Numbered from the stretch's first letter, positions 12,742-21,416 are shown. The stretch is 23,830 bases of DNA from Bacteroidota bacterium (GCA_023411265.1 JAEYOX010000036.1:1-23830); one strand, 5' to 3'. The notes: generated by a model from the letters alone, not told the origin. Numbers and translations are program-made.

Positions 12742-13761
12742 TTACTCTCTTGTGGCATCAATTCTCATAAATTCTTCAGCCTTTTCCACCATATTTTTAC
12801 TTCCGCAGAAGAAAGGAACCCTCTGATGCAGTTCCGTCGGTTCCAAGTCCAGAATTCTGTTGAAACCATCGGTTGCTTTCCCGCCGGCCTGTTCTGCGAG
12901 GAATGCCATCGGATTACATTCATACAACAGACGGAGTTTTCCATTGGGTGCATTGGCATAGGAAGGATAAATATAAATCCCTCCTTTGATCATATTTCGG
13001 TGAAAATCGGACACCAGCGATCCTATGTACCTCGATGTATAAGGTCTGTCGCCTTCAATCATCTGGCAGTATTTCAGGTAATTTTTTACACCCTGAGGGA
13101 ACTTCAGATAATTTCCTTCGTTAATAGAGTAAATTTTTCCAGATTCCGGAAATGTCATGTTCGGATGAGACAGGTAGTACGTTCCCAGACTGGGATCCAG
13201 TGTAAAACCGTTCACGCCGTTTCCTGTGGTATACACAATCATAGTGGACGAACCGTATACCACGTATCCAGCTGCAACTTGTTCGGTTCCTTTTTGTAAA
13301 AAATCACGGAGTTCAACCGGCGTTCCCGGTTCTGAGATTCTTCTGTAAATGGAGAAAATACTTCCCACAGATACATTCACGTCGATATTGGAAGAACCAT
13401 CCAGCGGGTCTATTAATACTACATATTTACTCATATGGCCGTTCGGACCACATTTTACATCAATGAAATCATCATTTTCCTCGGAGGCAATTCCGCAGAC
13501 CACCTCTCTTTGAGAAAGTGCTGCAATAAATATTTCATTTGCCAGAACATCCAGTTTCTGCTGATCTTCGCCTTGAACATTGGTGTTTCCGACCTTTCCG
13601 ATGATGTCCGCAATACCTGCTTTGTTCACTTCGCGGTTCACCACTTTAGATGCAAGTCTGATAGCACTCAGCAATCTGGAGAGTTCGCCTGTGGTGTACT
13701 GAAAATCTTCCTGTTTGTCGATAATAAATTCACCAAGGGTCTGTAATACTTTTTCTGACAT
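12742..13761 (-). CDS. fbp: Fructose-1,6-bisphosphatase class I
   Basis: A 339-residue gluconeogenic enzyme that hydrolyses fructose 1,6-bisphosphate to fructose 6-phosphate. The metal-binding motifs are clear: SEENDD (about 93-98), IDPLDGSSNIDVNVSVG (117-133), and near the C-terminus LLYECNPMAFLAEQAGG with the metal-ligand glutamate. YTSRYIGSLVSDFHRN is the sugar-phosphate region. I chose ATG 13761 (MSEKVLQTLGEF) because it matches the family start; an in-frame ATG at 13854 would add 31 residues unlike the family. The gene is divergent from the aspartate kinase gene. Confidence 0.94.
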   Translation of the reverse strand: MSEKVLQTLGEFIIDKQEDFQYTTGELSRLLSAIRLASKVVNREVNKAGIADIIGKVGNTNVQGEDQQKLDVLANEIFIAALSQREVVCGIASEENDDFIDVKCGPNGHMSKYVVLIDPLDGSSNIDVNVSVGSIFSIYRRISEPGTPVELRDFLQKGTEQVAAGYVVYGSSTMIVYTTGNGVNGFTLDPSLGTYYLSHPNMTFPESGKIYSINEGNYLKFPQGVKNYLKYCQMIEGDRPYTSRYIGSLVSDFHRNMIKGGIYIYPSYANAPNGKLRLLYECNPMAFLAEQAGGKATDGFNRILDLEPTELHQRVPFFCGSKNMVEKAEEFMRIDATRE

Positions 13762-13949
13762 TTGTAATATTTTGATTTCTGCACAAATTTCGGAATTTTC
13801 TCTCACATAAGGAAGCGATTCACGATTCACAGTTTCCATTTCCTGATTTTTCATTTCTCGTGTTAAAACACTATTTTTGAAAAAGTTTTTCTTCTTCTAG
13901 TTGAGTCGATGGACAACTTGTTATATACTATTGATTATTAATTTTTTAA

Positions 13950-15188
13950 ATGAAAGTTTTTAAGTTCGGAGGAGCATCGGTAAAGGATGCTGAAAGTGTT
14001 AAAAATGTCGCTACCGTTTTGGAAAGCCAAGGTTTTGAACAATGCATTCTTATCGTTTCTGCGATGGGAAAAACCACCAATGCTTTGGAAAATGTGGTAG
14101 CTCTTTATTTTCAAAAAGGCAACTATGAAGAAGAAATTGACTTGATCAAGAACAATCATACCGATATAGCCAAGGGGATTTTTTGCGAAGAACATCCTGT
14201 TTTTCAGGAAATTGCTCTTTTTTTTGATGATCTTGAAGCTTTTTTGAGAAGAAATAAATCACCTAATTATAGTTTTGTCTACGATCAGGTAGTGAGCAGC
14301 GGCGAATTGATTTCATCCAAAATTCTTAGCGAATACCTGAACGAGAAAGGATTCACCAATCAATGGATCGATGTACGGGATTTTATAAAAACCAATGACT
14401 CTTATCAGGAAGCCGAAGTGAACTGGCAACAAACCGAAGAGTTGATCCGTGCACTTCCTGAAAATGACAGCTATGTGACTCAGGGTTTTATCGGTTCAGA
14501 CTCCAATAATTTTACCACAACTCTTGGCCGTGAAGGTTCTGACTATAGCGCTGCAATCTTCGCTTACTGTACCAATGCCGATGCCATGACCATCTGGAAA
14601 GATGTTCCGGGGGTGATGACCGGCGATCCGAGGAAATTTGAAAATGTGTCCCTGCTCTCCAACATCTCTTACGAAGAAGCCATTGAAATGGCATATTACG
14701 GGGCATCGGTTATTCACCCAAAAACGCTGCAGCCACTTCAGCAGAAAAATATTCCGTTTTATGTAAAATCATTTTTGGAACCGGAAAAAGGTGGCACCAA
14801 AATAAGTGTTACGGCCAAAAATGAACATACCGAAAGTTACATCCTGAAAGATCAGCAGACGCTGGTGCGAATTGCCACAAGAGATTTTTCATTTATTGCG
14901 GAAGATCATATCAGTCATATTTTCCGGCTTTTAAATCAAGCCAAAATAAAGGTTTCGCTGATGCAAAATTCAGCGATTTCCTTAGCTTTGTGTCTGGAAG
15001 ATCCGTTCGGGAATATTGATAATTTTAATGCTGAGATTTCGCGGGATTTCCATACCGAACTGTTGAAAAACGTATCCCTATTTACCGTCCGCAATACCGA
15101 CCTGAAGGATCTGAATAAATTATATAAAGATAAAAAAGTACTGCTGGAGCAGATTTCACGGAATACGCTTCAAATGGTTACTCAATAA
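13950..15188 (+). CDS. lysC: Aspartate kinase
   Basis: A 412-residue monofunctional aspartokinase, which phosphorylates aspartate as the first step to lysine, threonine and methionine. The N-terminal kinase motif KFGGASV (residues 5-11) is the usual KFGGTSV with one change. LGREGSDYSAAIFAYC and DAMTIWKDVPGVMTGDPR follow, as expected. The C-terminal 130 residues form the regulatory region (ACT-type), including ISHIFRLLNQAKIKVSLMQNSA. No homoserine dehydrogenase domain is fused. It is followed after 17 bp by the lipid acyltransferase gene. The symbol follows family usage; the paralog class is not certain. Confidence 0.9.
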   Translation: MKVFKFGGASVKDAESVKNVATVLESQGFEQCILIVSAMGKTTNALENVVALYFQKGNYEEEIDLIKNNHTDIAKGIFCEEHPVFQEIALFFDDLEAFLRRNKSPNYSFVYDQVVSSGELISSKILSEYLNEKGFTNQWIDVRDFIKTNDSYQEAEVNWQQTEELIRALPENDSYVTQGFIGSDSNNFTTTLGREGSDYSAAIFAYCTNADAMTIWKDVPGVMTGDPRKFENVSLLSNISYEEAIEMAYYGASVIHPKTLQPLQQKNIPFYVKSFLEPEKGGTKISVTAKNEHTESYILKDQQTLVRIATRDFSFIAEDHISHIFRLLNQAKIKVSLMQNSAISLALCLEDPFGNIDNFNAEISRDFHTELLKNVSLFTVRNTDLKDLNKLYKDKKVLLEQISRNTLQMVTQ

Positions 15189-15205
15189 AAAACTTTTAAC
15201 TGAAC

Positions 15206-17056
15206 ATGAGTTTAATTTCCAGACAAGATCTGATAAAAGCTGCAGGACTTGATAAGACAGGGCCACTGAAAAGCCCGATTGCTTCTGCTGTGATGTGTCT
15301 TACCAAGATTAATGAAGTCAATACTTTATACGATAAACTGAAAGACAAACAGGGAAAAGATTTTTTTGAGTCATTCGTCCGCGAGAGGAATTTGAAATAT
15401 ATTGTTTTTGAGGAAGATCTCTGCAAAATCCCGAAAACCGGGCCTTTTATAATTGTGTCTAATCATCCGCTGGGAGCTATAGACGGGATTCTGATGACGA
15501 AAATTATATCAGCCATTCGTCCTGATTTTAAGATAATGGGAAATTTCCTGCTTTCAAAGATTGAACCAATGGCACCGTATGTCATTCCGGTTAATCCTTT
15601 TGAAGGGCGCAAAAATCTTCACAATTCTGCCGGCGGAATGCGTGCTACACTGAAACATCTGGAAGATGGCGGCTGTGTTGGTATTTTTCCGGCGGGCGAG
15701 GTATCGAATACGAATAATCCATACGGTGAAATTCTCGACAAAACGTGGGAAACTCCGGCGCTGAAACTCATCAAGACAGCGAAATGCCCGGTGATTCCGA
15801 TGTATTTTCATGCGAAAAACAGTCAAATGTTTTATCGTCTTTCCAAACTGCATCCCAATCTGCAAACCCTGATGTTGCCTTCTGAAATGATGCTGAACCG
15901 CGACAAGCCGATTCGGTTGAGAATCGGTAAAGCCATTTCGCAAAAGGTGATAGAAGAACAGGAAACCATAGAAGAACTGGGCGAATTTCTAAAGAGAAAG
16001 GTGTATATGATGAAATCTTATTATGAGCGAAGAAAATCATTGCCCGAAATTCTGAAACTACCTAATCTGAATATTAAATTTCCTATATTAAAAGAATCCA
16101 ATATCATTCAGAATATTATTGAAGAAACGCCGCAGGAAGATCTTTTAAAAGAAATTGCTGAGCTGAAAAAGAACGATAAAATGTTTTTTGCAAACGGAAA
16201 CTATGAGGTGTTTTTTGCAACATATCAGGAAATTCCTTCCATTATGAGGGAAATCGGGAGACAGCGTGAAATGACCTTCAGAAAAGTTGGCGAAGGAAGC
16301 AATTTACCCTATGATCTGGATGAATTTGACAAGCATTATAACCATCTTTTTCTGTGGGACAGCGAAGCGGGGAAACTCGTAGGTTCTTACCGGATGGGAC
16401 TGGGAAAAGAGATTATGAAAAAACACGGAATAACCGGCTTCTATACCAATTCGCTCTTTGAATTTGATCAGGAAATTCATCCTTTTTTCAGAAAAGTTAT
16501 TGAGATGGGACGGGCGTACATTTTACCCGAATATCAGATGAAACCACTACCGCTATTCCTTTTGTGGCGGGGTATTGTCCATGTGTGCCTACGGAATCCT
16601 GATCATAAATTTCTAATGGGCGGTGTGAGTATTTCCGATAAATTTTCAGATTTTTCCAAATCGCTCATGGTCGAGTTTATGCGTTCGCATTATTATGATT
16701 CTGCGGTGGCGCAATACATTCATCCCAAAAAGGAGTTTAAAATAAAAGTTCGGGACAGAGATAAACATATTTTCCTGGAGGAAATGGATGCGGATTTGAA
16801 CAAGCTTGATAAAGTTATAGATGATCTGGAACCTGAGTTGCGGCTGCCTGTCCTGATCAAAAAATACATCAAGCAAAACGCTAAAGTGATTTCTTTCAAT
16901 GTAGATCCTAAGTTCAATGATGCTATTGATGGGTTAATGTATATCCGCATTAGCGATCTGCCGGAAAGCACCATTAAACCGGTATTGGAAGAGATGAGCG
17001 AGCAGATGCGTCAGGAACAGGAAAAATTTAAATCTGAAAATCAGGATGTTCAGTAA
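15206..17056 (+). CDS. OlsF-like bifunctional acyltransferase (aminolipid synthesis)
   Basis: A 616-residue fusion. The N-terminal half (about 1-290) is a lysophospholipid-type O-acyltransferase with SNHPLGAIDG (His87, Asp93), NPFEGR and FPAGEVSN. The C-terminal half (about 320-600) is a GNAT-like N-acyltransferase of the OlsB/hemolysin type with REIGRQREMTFRKVGEG, LVGSYRMGLG and EMGRAYILPEYQ. The O- then N-acyltransferase order is that of OlsF, which makes ornithine lipids in one polypeptide. In Bacteroides the related GlsA/GlsB pair makes glycine lipids, so the amino-acid substrate here (ornithine, glycine or glycyl-serine) is open. It acts at the inner membrane and forms an apparent operon with aspartate kinase. 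Confidence 0.85.
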   Translation: MSLISRQDLIKAAGLDKTGPLKSPIASAVMCLTKINEVNTLYDKLKDKQGKDFFESFVRERNLKYIVFEEDLCKIPKTGPFIIVSNHPLGAIDGILMTKIISAIRPDFKIMGNFLLSKIEPMAPYVIPVNPFEGRKNLHNSAGGMRATLKHLEDGGCVGIFPAGEVSNTNNPYGEILDKTWETPALKLIKTAKCPVIPMYFHAKNSQMFYRLSKLHPNLQTLMLPSEMMLNRDKPIRLRIGKAISQKVIEEQETIEELGEFLKRKVYMMKSYYERRKSLPEILKLPNLNIKFPILKESNIIQNIIEETPQEDLLKEIAELKKNDKMFFANGNYEVFFATYQEIPSIMREIGRQREMTFRKVGEGSNLPYDLDEFDKHYNHLFLWDSEAGKLVGSYRMGLGKEIMKKHGITGFYTNSLFEFDQEIHPFFRKVIEMGRAYILPEYQMKPLPLFLLWRGIVHVCLRNPDHKFLMGGVSISDKFSDFSKSLMVEFMRSHYYDSAVAQYIHPKKEFKIKVRDRDKHIFLEEMDADLNKLDKVIDDLEPELRLPVLIKKYIKQNAKVISFNVDPKFNDAIDGLMYIRISDLPESTIKPVLEEMSEQMRQEQEKFKSENQDVQ

Positions 17057-17082
17057 AATAAAAGAAAAAAGCCGCGTTTCAC

Positions 17083-17113
17083 TTGTGTTGTAAGGAAATT
17101 TATCTTATTTTTG
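17083..17113 (+). promoter_or_regulatory. Promoter of tRNA-Phe
   Basis: TTG (17083-17085) and TATTTTTG (17106-17113), 20 bp apart, fit the TTG / TAnnTTTG consensus. The predicted start is about 20 bp before the tRNA. Confidence 0.5.
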
Positions 17114-17139
17114 CAGCACTTTAAACAACGAAAGTTAAT

Positions 17140-17212
<73 letters not shown>

Positions 17213-17234
17213 CAGAAACAACAGCAGTTTGCTA

Positions 17235-17275
17235 AAAAAGCCCTTAAATATAACGATTTAGGGGCTTTTTCTTTT
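17235..17275 (+). terminator. Terminator after tRNA-Phe
   Basis: AAAAAGCCCTTAAAT (17235-17249) pairs with ATTTAGGGGCTTTTT (17256-17270) with a single G-T pair and a 6-base loop, followed by CTTTT. The A and T flanks make it usable in both directions. Confidence 0.85.
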
Positions 17276-17339
17276 GAAAGCTACAGTAAAACAGTCAAAA
17301 GTAACTCAAATTTTAGGTGACTTTATAGGTGGTGACCGA

Positions 17340-17588
17340 ATGCTATGCAAACAGCCTGTTCATAAGCATCTTCATTTCACACCAAGATGGATAGGAGTTT
17401 TTGAAAAGGAATACCGCAACCGTTGTATTGCATTGGGAGAAAAACAGAACTGTACAAAGGGCAAATGGTCTCAAAAGGTTGTAATCCTAACTATTTGCGT
17501 GATTTTATCACGATTGATAGCAACAATAGAAATTTGTAAGGGTGTAACAAAACTGGTTGAAAAATTGGCAGAAGAGGCAAAACGATAA
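17340..17588 (+). CDS. Unrecognised ORF or gene remnant between tRNA-Phe and pstB
   Basis: From ATG 17340 the frame encodes about 82 residues (MLCKQPVHKHLHFTPRWIGVF..., then WSQKVVILTICVILSRLIATIEICKGV, then a helical charged tail LVEKLAEEAKR). The frame is open further upstream to 17274. One hydrophobic stretch could span a membrane. I recognise no family, see no good ribosome binding site or promoter, and another frame over 17440-17520 also looks protein-like. It may be the debris of an element once integrated by the tRNA. Nothing else is visible from 17589 to 17687. Confidence 0.2.
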   Translation: MLCKQPVHKHLHFTPRWIGVFEKEYRNRCIALGEKQNCTKGKWSQKVVILTICVILSRLIATIEICKGVTKLVEKLAEEAKR

Positions 17589-17687
17589 AAAACATCTAAG
17601 AGAAAGGGTTACTGTTGAATATCTAAAACCTATCAAAGTATACAAAAAAATGGAAGCAGATTTAACTAAAATATTATTTTATTAGAT

Positions 17688-18446
17688 CTATCCGAAAGCC
17701 CCGTTGATATATTTACGGGTAAGTTCATGCTGCGGATTTCCGAAGATGTTCGTGGTTTCATCAAACTCAATGATTTCACCGAGATACATGAAGCAGGTAT
17801 TGTCCGCCACTCGCTGTGCCTGCTGCATATTGTGGGTGACGATGACGATAGTATAATCTTTCTTGAGATTTAGAATCAATTCCTCAACTTTCTTCGTCGA
17901 TATTGGATCAAGTGCCGAGCATGGCTCATCCATGAGGATTACATCGGGTCGGAGGGCAACCGTTCTCGCTATGCAGATTCTCTGTTGCTGCCCGCCTGAA
18001 AGTCTGGTGGCCGGTTTCTTAAGATCATCTTTCACTTCATCCCAGATATAGCTTTCCTTAAGTGAATTTTCAACAATTGTCGCCCGCTCGCGAACAGGGA
18101 AATTATTGATCTTCAGTCCGTAATTGATGTTCTCGTAAATGCTTTTCGGAAAAGGGTTGGCTTTCTGAAAAACCATTCCAATCTTCTTACGGATCTGAGT
18201 TACTGACGTATCCCTGTCATAAATGTCGATGTCATCGAGCTTGAATTCACCTTCAACCCTGGCGTCAGAATTCAGGTCATGCATTCTGTTAAAGCAGCGG
18301 AGAAGTGTAGATTTCCCGCAACCTGAAGGACCGATGAGTGCGGTAACTTTGTTTTCTTCAAACTGGATGTTGCAGTCTTTCAGAACATGTTTGTCGCCAA
18401 ACCAAAGGTTCACATTGTTTCCGTAAAGTTTTATTTTATTTTCCAT
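17688..18446 (-). CDS. pstB: Phosphate ABC transporter ATP-binding protein PstB
   Basis: A 252-residue ABC ATPase that powers high-affinity phosphate import. Walker A GPSGCGKST is at 39-47, the Q-loop glutamine is Gln94, the signature LSGGQQQR is at 149-156, Walker B VILMDEP is at 169-175, and the switch histidine is in VTHNMQQ. FNRMHDLNSDARVEG and KANPFPKSIYENI are characteristic of PstB among ABC proteins. It overlaps pstA by 11 bp. phoU, which usually follows pstB, is not present downstream. Confidence 0.95.
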   Translation of the reverse strand: MENKIKLYGNNVNLWFGDKHVLKDCNIQFEENKVTALIGPSGCGKSTLLRCFNRMHDLNSDARVEGEFKLDDIDIYDRDTSVTQIRKKIGMVFQKANPFPKSIYENINYGLKINNFPVRERATIVENSLKESYIWDEVKDDLKKPATRLSGGQQQRICIARTVALRPDVILMDEPCSALDPISTKKVEELILNLKKDYTIVIVTHNMQQAQRVADNTCFMYLGEIIEFDETTNIFGNPQHELTRKYINGAFG

Positions 18447-19284
18447 TTTTTGAGTATTTATATCGAATGTAAAAAGCAGTCAGGCTCAACAGGAAAACCA
18501 CGATGATCAGTACCAAAGCAGTTCCGTACGCCAGTGGCCGAACCTGCTCAATTGCCTGATGCTGCGTTGAAAGCATGTATAGGTGGTAAGGTAATGCCAT
18601 GAATTCCTGATTCACACTCCCTGTATTTCCGGTGATGAAAAATGCAACGCCAGTAAACAGGATTGGGGCGGTTTCCCCTGCAGCACGCGACAGCGTAAGC
18701 ACCACCCCTGTCAAGATGCCCGGAAGTGCTGAGGGCAGCACCACATCCCTGATGCTTTCAAACTGCGTGGCACCAACTCCCAAAGCGGCTTCTCGGGTAG
18801 AATTGGGAATCCTGCGTAGTGCTTCCTCGGTCGTAGTAATGATGTATGGTAGTGATAATAAACCTAAAGTAAGACTAGCAGAAAGCATGGATGTACCCAG
18901 ATTCATTCCCTGCACGAACAAAGCCAAACCAAAAAGGCCGTAGATGATGGACGGTATGCCGGACAGGTTTCTTATCGAAGCACGAATGATTTTTGTAAGG
19001 CAGTTGTCTTTTGCATATTCATTCAGGTAAATAGCGCAGGCCACTCCAAATGGGATGCAGAATACGGAGGTCAACAGCGTAAGGACAACGGTTCCAAGGA
19101 TTGCAGGAAGGATGCCCCCTTCCGTCATTGCTTTTCGCGGCGATTTGGAGATGAACTCCCAACTCAAAGCACCCACTCCTTTATGAACAATGTCAAAGAT
19201 GATGATTCCAAGAAACGACAGAACCGTCACCGTGCAAAACAGGAGGATGAACCATTCAAAATATTTATTGAGTCTCTTCATCAA
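18436..19284 (-). CDS. pstA: Phosphate ABC transporter permease PstA
   Basis: A 282-residue inner-membrane permease with about six helices. The PstA-type segments LSGIPSIIYGLFGLALFVQGMN and LPYIITTTEEALRRIPNSTREAALGVGATQFESIRDVVLPSALPGI (the ABC-coupling EAA loop) are present. AAGETAPILFTG is a further PstA hallmark. It overlaps pstC by 4 bp upstream and pstB by 11 bp downstream, so translation is coupled across the operon. With PstC it forms the phosphate channel. Confidence 0.94.
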   Translation of the reverse strand: MMKRLNKYFEWFILLFCTVTVLSFLGIIIFDIVHKGVGALSWEFISKSPRKAMTEGGILPAILGTVVLTLLTSVFCIPFGVACAIYLNEYAKDNCLTKIIRASIRNLSGIPSIIYGLFGLALFVQGMNLGTSMLSASLTLGLLSLPYIITTTEEALRRIPNSTREAALGVGATQFESIRDVVLPSALPGILTGVVLTLSRAAGETAPILFTGVAFFITGNTGSVNQEFMALPYHLYMLSTQHQAIEQVRPLAYGTALVLIIVVFLLSLTAFYIRYKYSKNGK

Positions 19285-20165
19285 AGGGCATGGAATTTAC
19301 GGAAACGATTAACGAAAAATTCGCCAAGGACATTAACGATAAGGGTCATGAAAAACAACACCGCCGCAATGGCGTAAAGTGCATAATAGTGCGTGGTGTT
19401 GTATGGAACTTCTCCCATCTCTATGGCGATGGTCGCAGTAATGGTGCGTACGCTGTCATAAAAACCCTGCGGAAAAGCCGATGCATTTCCGGTGGCCATG
19501 AGCACAGTCATTGTTTCACCTATGGCGCGGCCCACACCCAGCATGATGGCTGCAATGATGCCAGGAGCTGCTGCTGGAATCACAATTTTCCTTACTGTTT
19601 CCCAACGGTCTGCACCAATGCCGAGACTGGCTTCGCGATAAGTTTGCGGTACTGCATTGATGGCATCCTCACTTACGGTAATGATTGTTGGCAAAGCCAT
19701 GATCGCCAAAAGTATGGCACCATTAATGGCATTCAGTCCATTGCTTTGGTTGGTAAGGTCAGCTATGCCCGGTCCGAGTAGTACAATTCCGAGGAAGCCG
19801 ATGGCTACCGAAGGTACGGCAGCAAGCATTTCGATGGCTGGTTTTAGCACTGCTTTTAGTTTGGGCGGGCAGTATTCCGATAGAAAAGTTGCTGTTCCAA
19901 TTCCGAGTGGAATTGCTATCAGCATTGCTCCGAAGGTAACAAGGGATGTACTGACAATGAGCGACAAGATGCCATATTGTTCATACGAAGGATTCCATTG
20001 GGATCCGGAAATGAAATCCAACGGTGAAAACTGGCCAAAGAATGCCACGGAATTGTACATCAACATCAGAAAGATGCCACCCAATATCGCAATTACCAGT
20101 AATCCTGTAATTCGGAAGACCCATTTGAACATTTTGTCTGTTTGCTCTCGTTTTATGGCTGACAT
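19281..20165 (-). CDS. pstC: Phosphate ABC transporter permease PstC
   Basis: A 294-residue inner-membrane permease with about six helices. PstC-type motifs are AIEMLAAVPSVAIGFLGIVLLGP, the coupling loop VPQTYREASLGIGADRWETVRKIVIPAAAPGI, and GRAIGETMTVLMATGNA. The N-terminus MSAIKREQTDKMFKWVFRITG leads into the first helix. It begins 12 bp after pstS and overlaps pstA by 4 bp. Confidence 0.94.
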   Translation of the reverse strand: MSAIKREQTDKMFKWVFRITGLLVIAILGGIFLMLMYNSVAFFGQFSPLDFISGSQWNPSYEQYGILSLIVSTSLVTFGAMLIAIPLGIGTATFLSEYCPPKLKAVLKPAIEMLAAVPSVAIGFLGIVLLGPGIADLTNQSNGLNAINGAILLAIMALPTIITVSEDAINAVPQTYREASLGIGADRWETVRKIVIPAAAPGIIAAIMLGVGRAIGETMTVLMATGNASAFPQGFYDSVRTITATIAIEMGEVPYNTTHYYALYAIAAVLFFMTLIVNVLGEFFVNRFRKFHAL

Positions 20166-20177
20166 CTTTTTTTTTAT

Positions 20178-21014
20178 TTATTCAACGACATAATAACCGG
20201 ATTTCCGTATGATGTCCTTTCCGGTTTTCGTCTCTTCAAAATCAATGAAAGACTTAACCTTTTCCCAGGATTTTTCAGGAATGAACTGATACAGCGGACG
20301 CTGAAAAAAATAGGATTTCGCTTTGATGGCCTCATGATCAAGCGGTGAAATGGATATGCTATTCTTATTTTCTTTTATTCTGAGTGGCTTCACTTTCATT
20401 GCATTCTCGTCTTCATTCAACAGATAGCCTGCTCCCACATATCCGATTCCTGAAGGATCTGCTTTGATGCCTTCCATGATTTGTGCATTTCCGTTCATCT
20501 CCTTTGATTTTGGAGAGAATTTGATCTTAAGCTTGGACTGTATGAAAGAATGCGTTCCCGAATTGCTCTGTCTGCCGTAGATGTTTATGCGCAAATCCGT
20601 ATCGGTGATTTCCTTCCAGTTGGTTATCTGTCCACTCAGGATTTTGCTCAGGGTTTCAACATCGATTTCCTCGATGGGAATAGAAGGATTGATGACAATT
20701 GCGGTGGCATCTTCTGCAAAAACATGCGTACGCAAAACCACGCCTTTTTCTGCAAACATATTGATTTCATCTTCGGACAGCGGTCTTGAAGAGTTTGCTA
20801 TGTCTGCCTGCCCGTTATACAAAGATGCAATACCAAGTCCAGAACCTCCCCCGGAAACAGCCAAACTAATATTATCATTGGTAGCGTAAAATTTTTCTGC
20901 CAGTTCAACAGTAAGATTCACTTCCGTATCGGAACCTTTTATCTTTAGTGATGATTCATCGAAAGAGCAGGATGCCAGGACGTAAGAGAAAATAATCAAG
21001 AGTAGCCTTTTCAT
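20178..21014 (-). CDS. pstS: Phosphate-binding lipoprotein PstS
   Basis: A 278-residue phosphate-binding protein, made as a lipoprotein: the signal MKRLLLIIFSYVLASC has its lipobox cysteine at residue 16. Phosphate-binding motifs are KIKGSDTEV, SGGGSGLGIASLYNGQADIANSSRPLS, and RQSNSGTHSF. GIGYVGAGYL near the C-terminus is typical. It is the first gene of the pstSCAB operon and has an 11-bp-period repeat array upstream that resembles PhoB boxes, so induction under phosphate starvation is expected. Confidence 0.93.
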   Translation of the reverse strand: MKRLLLIIFSYVLASCSFDESSLKIKGSDTEVNLTVELAEKFYATNDNISLAVSGGGSGLGIASLYNGQADIANSSRPLSEDEINMFAEKGVVLRTHVFAEDATAIVINPSIPIEEIDVETLSKILSGQITNWKEITDTDLRINIYGRQSNSGTHSFIQSKLKIKFSPKSKEMNGNAQIMEGIKADPSGIGYVGAGYLLNEDENAMKVKPLRIKENKNSISISPLDHEAIKAKSYFFQRPLYQFIPEKSWEKVKSFIDFEETKTGKDIIRKSGYYVVE

Positions 21015-21030
21015 AGCGCTTTTAACTTAT

Positions 21031-21038
21031 CAAAGTTA
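21031..21038 (-). promoter_or_regulatory. Promoter -7 box of the pst operon
   Basis: On the minus strand TAACTTTG matches TAnnTTTG exactly and lies 16 bp upstream of the pstS ATG. No -33 TTTG is seen at the right distance; instead the 11-bp repeat array ends 26 bp further upstream, as expected for an activator-dependent promoter. Confidence 0.6.
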
Positions 21039-21064
21039 TAACATGATTATAAACTGACTGTGAA

Positions 21065-21119
21065 TTTAATTTTAATTAAAATTTAATTGCAAATTAAAGT
21101 GAGATTAAGAAAATTTTAA
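21065..21119 (-). promoter_or_regulatory. PhoB-box-like array, five 11-bp units
   Basis: On the minus strand five consecutive 11-mers each begin with TTAA: TTAAAATTTTC, TTAATCTCACT, TTAATTTGCAA, TTAAATTTTAA, TTAAAATTAAA. PhoB-type regulators bind 11-bp direct repeats of 7 conserved plus 4 spacer bases, one helical turn apart. The array sits just upstream of the pst -7 box. The AT richness makes chance TTAA common, but five in phase, including the two GC-interrupted units, is notable. Confidence 0.55.
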
Positions 21120-21151
21120 TTAACTCTTTTATTATGAATATTTTAATTTGT

Positions 21152-21416
21152 TATTTTTGGGTGGACTATTCTGTTTATTGAAAATCTTTGTTTCAAAAAC
21201 CTCGTGTTGGGGGCATTGCAAAAGAAAAATATATTCCTGGTGAAACCACTTTTTTAAATACCTTAAGTCTGACTTAGGGATGTTTTTATGAGTTTATTCT
21301 TGTGCTTTTTGTATGATGGCCACTAATTTTTAAATGCAAGATCCGCTATTCTTTGCGTGTCAAATTCCCAATGCTGCACAAAGTAAAATCGTCCTGTGTT
21401 AGCAGGACGATTTTTA
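21152..21416 (+). ncRNA. Candidate small RNA upstream of pstS (opposite strand)
   Basis: No gene lies on the plus strand here, yet there is a strong plus-oriented terminator at 21385-21415 and two possible -7 boxes upstream (TATTTTTG 21152-21159; AATCTTTG 21183-21190). Between them are small hairpins: TGGTgaaACCA (21238-21248), CCTTAAGTctgACTTAGGG (21261-21279), and GCAAGA...TCTTTGC near 21336-21355. A long-range pairing is also possible: CTTTGT and GCATTG on the left with CAATGC and ACAAAG on the right. The transcript would be about 220-250 bases. I cannot assign a family; 6S-like or a regulatory RNA are possibilities. Confidence 0.35.
21385..21415 (+). terminator. Strong rho-independent terminator
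   Basis: AAAATCGTCCTG (21385-21396) and CAGGACGATTTT (21403-21414) form a perfect 12-bp stem with the 6-base loop TGTTAG, followed by T-rich sequence. The T run is better on the plus strand, which has no annotated gene upstream; this supports the small-RNA candidate. It could also act as a second barrier for the minus-strand porin gene. Confidence 0.8.

Noticed and set aside
13762..13854. Upstream start for fbp adding 31 residues
   Set aside because: The family begins at MSEKVLQTLGEF; the extra residues look like untranslated leader.
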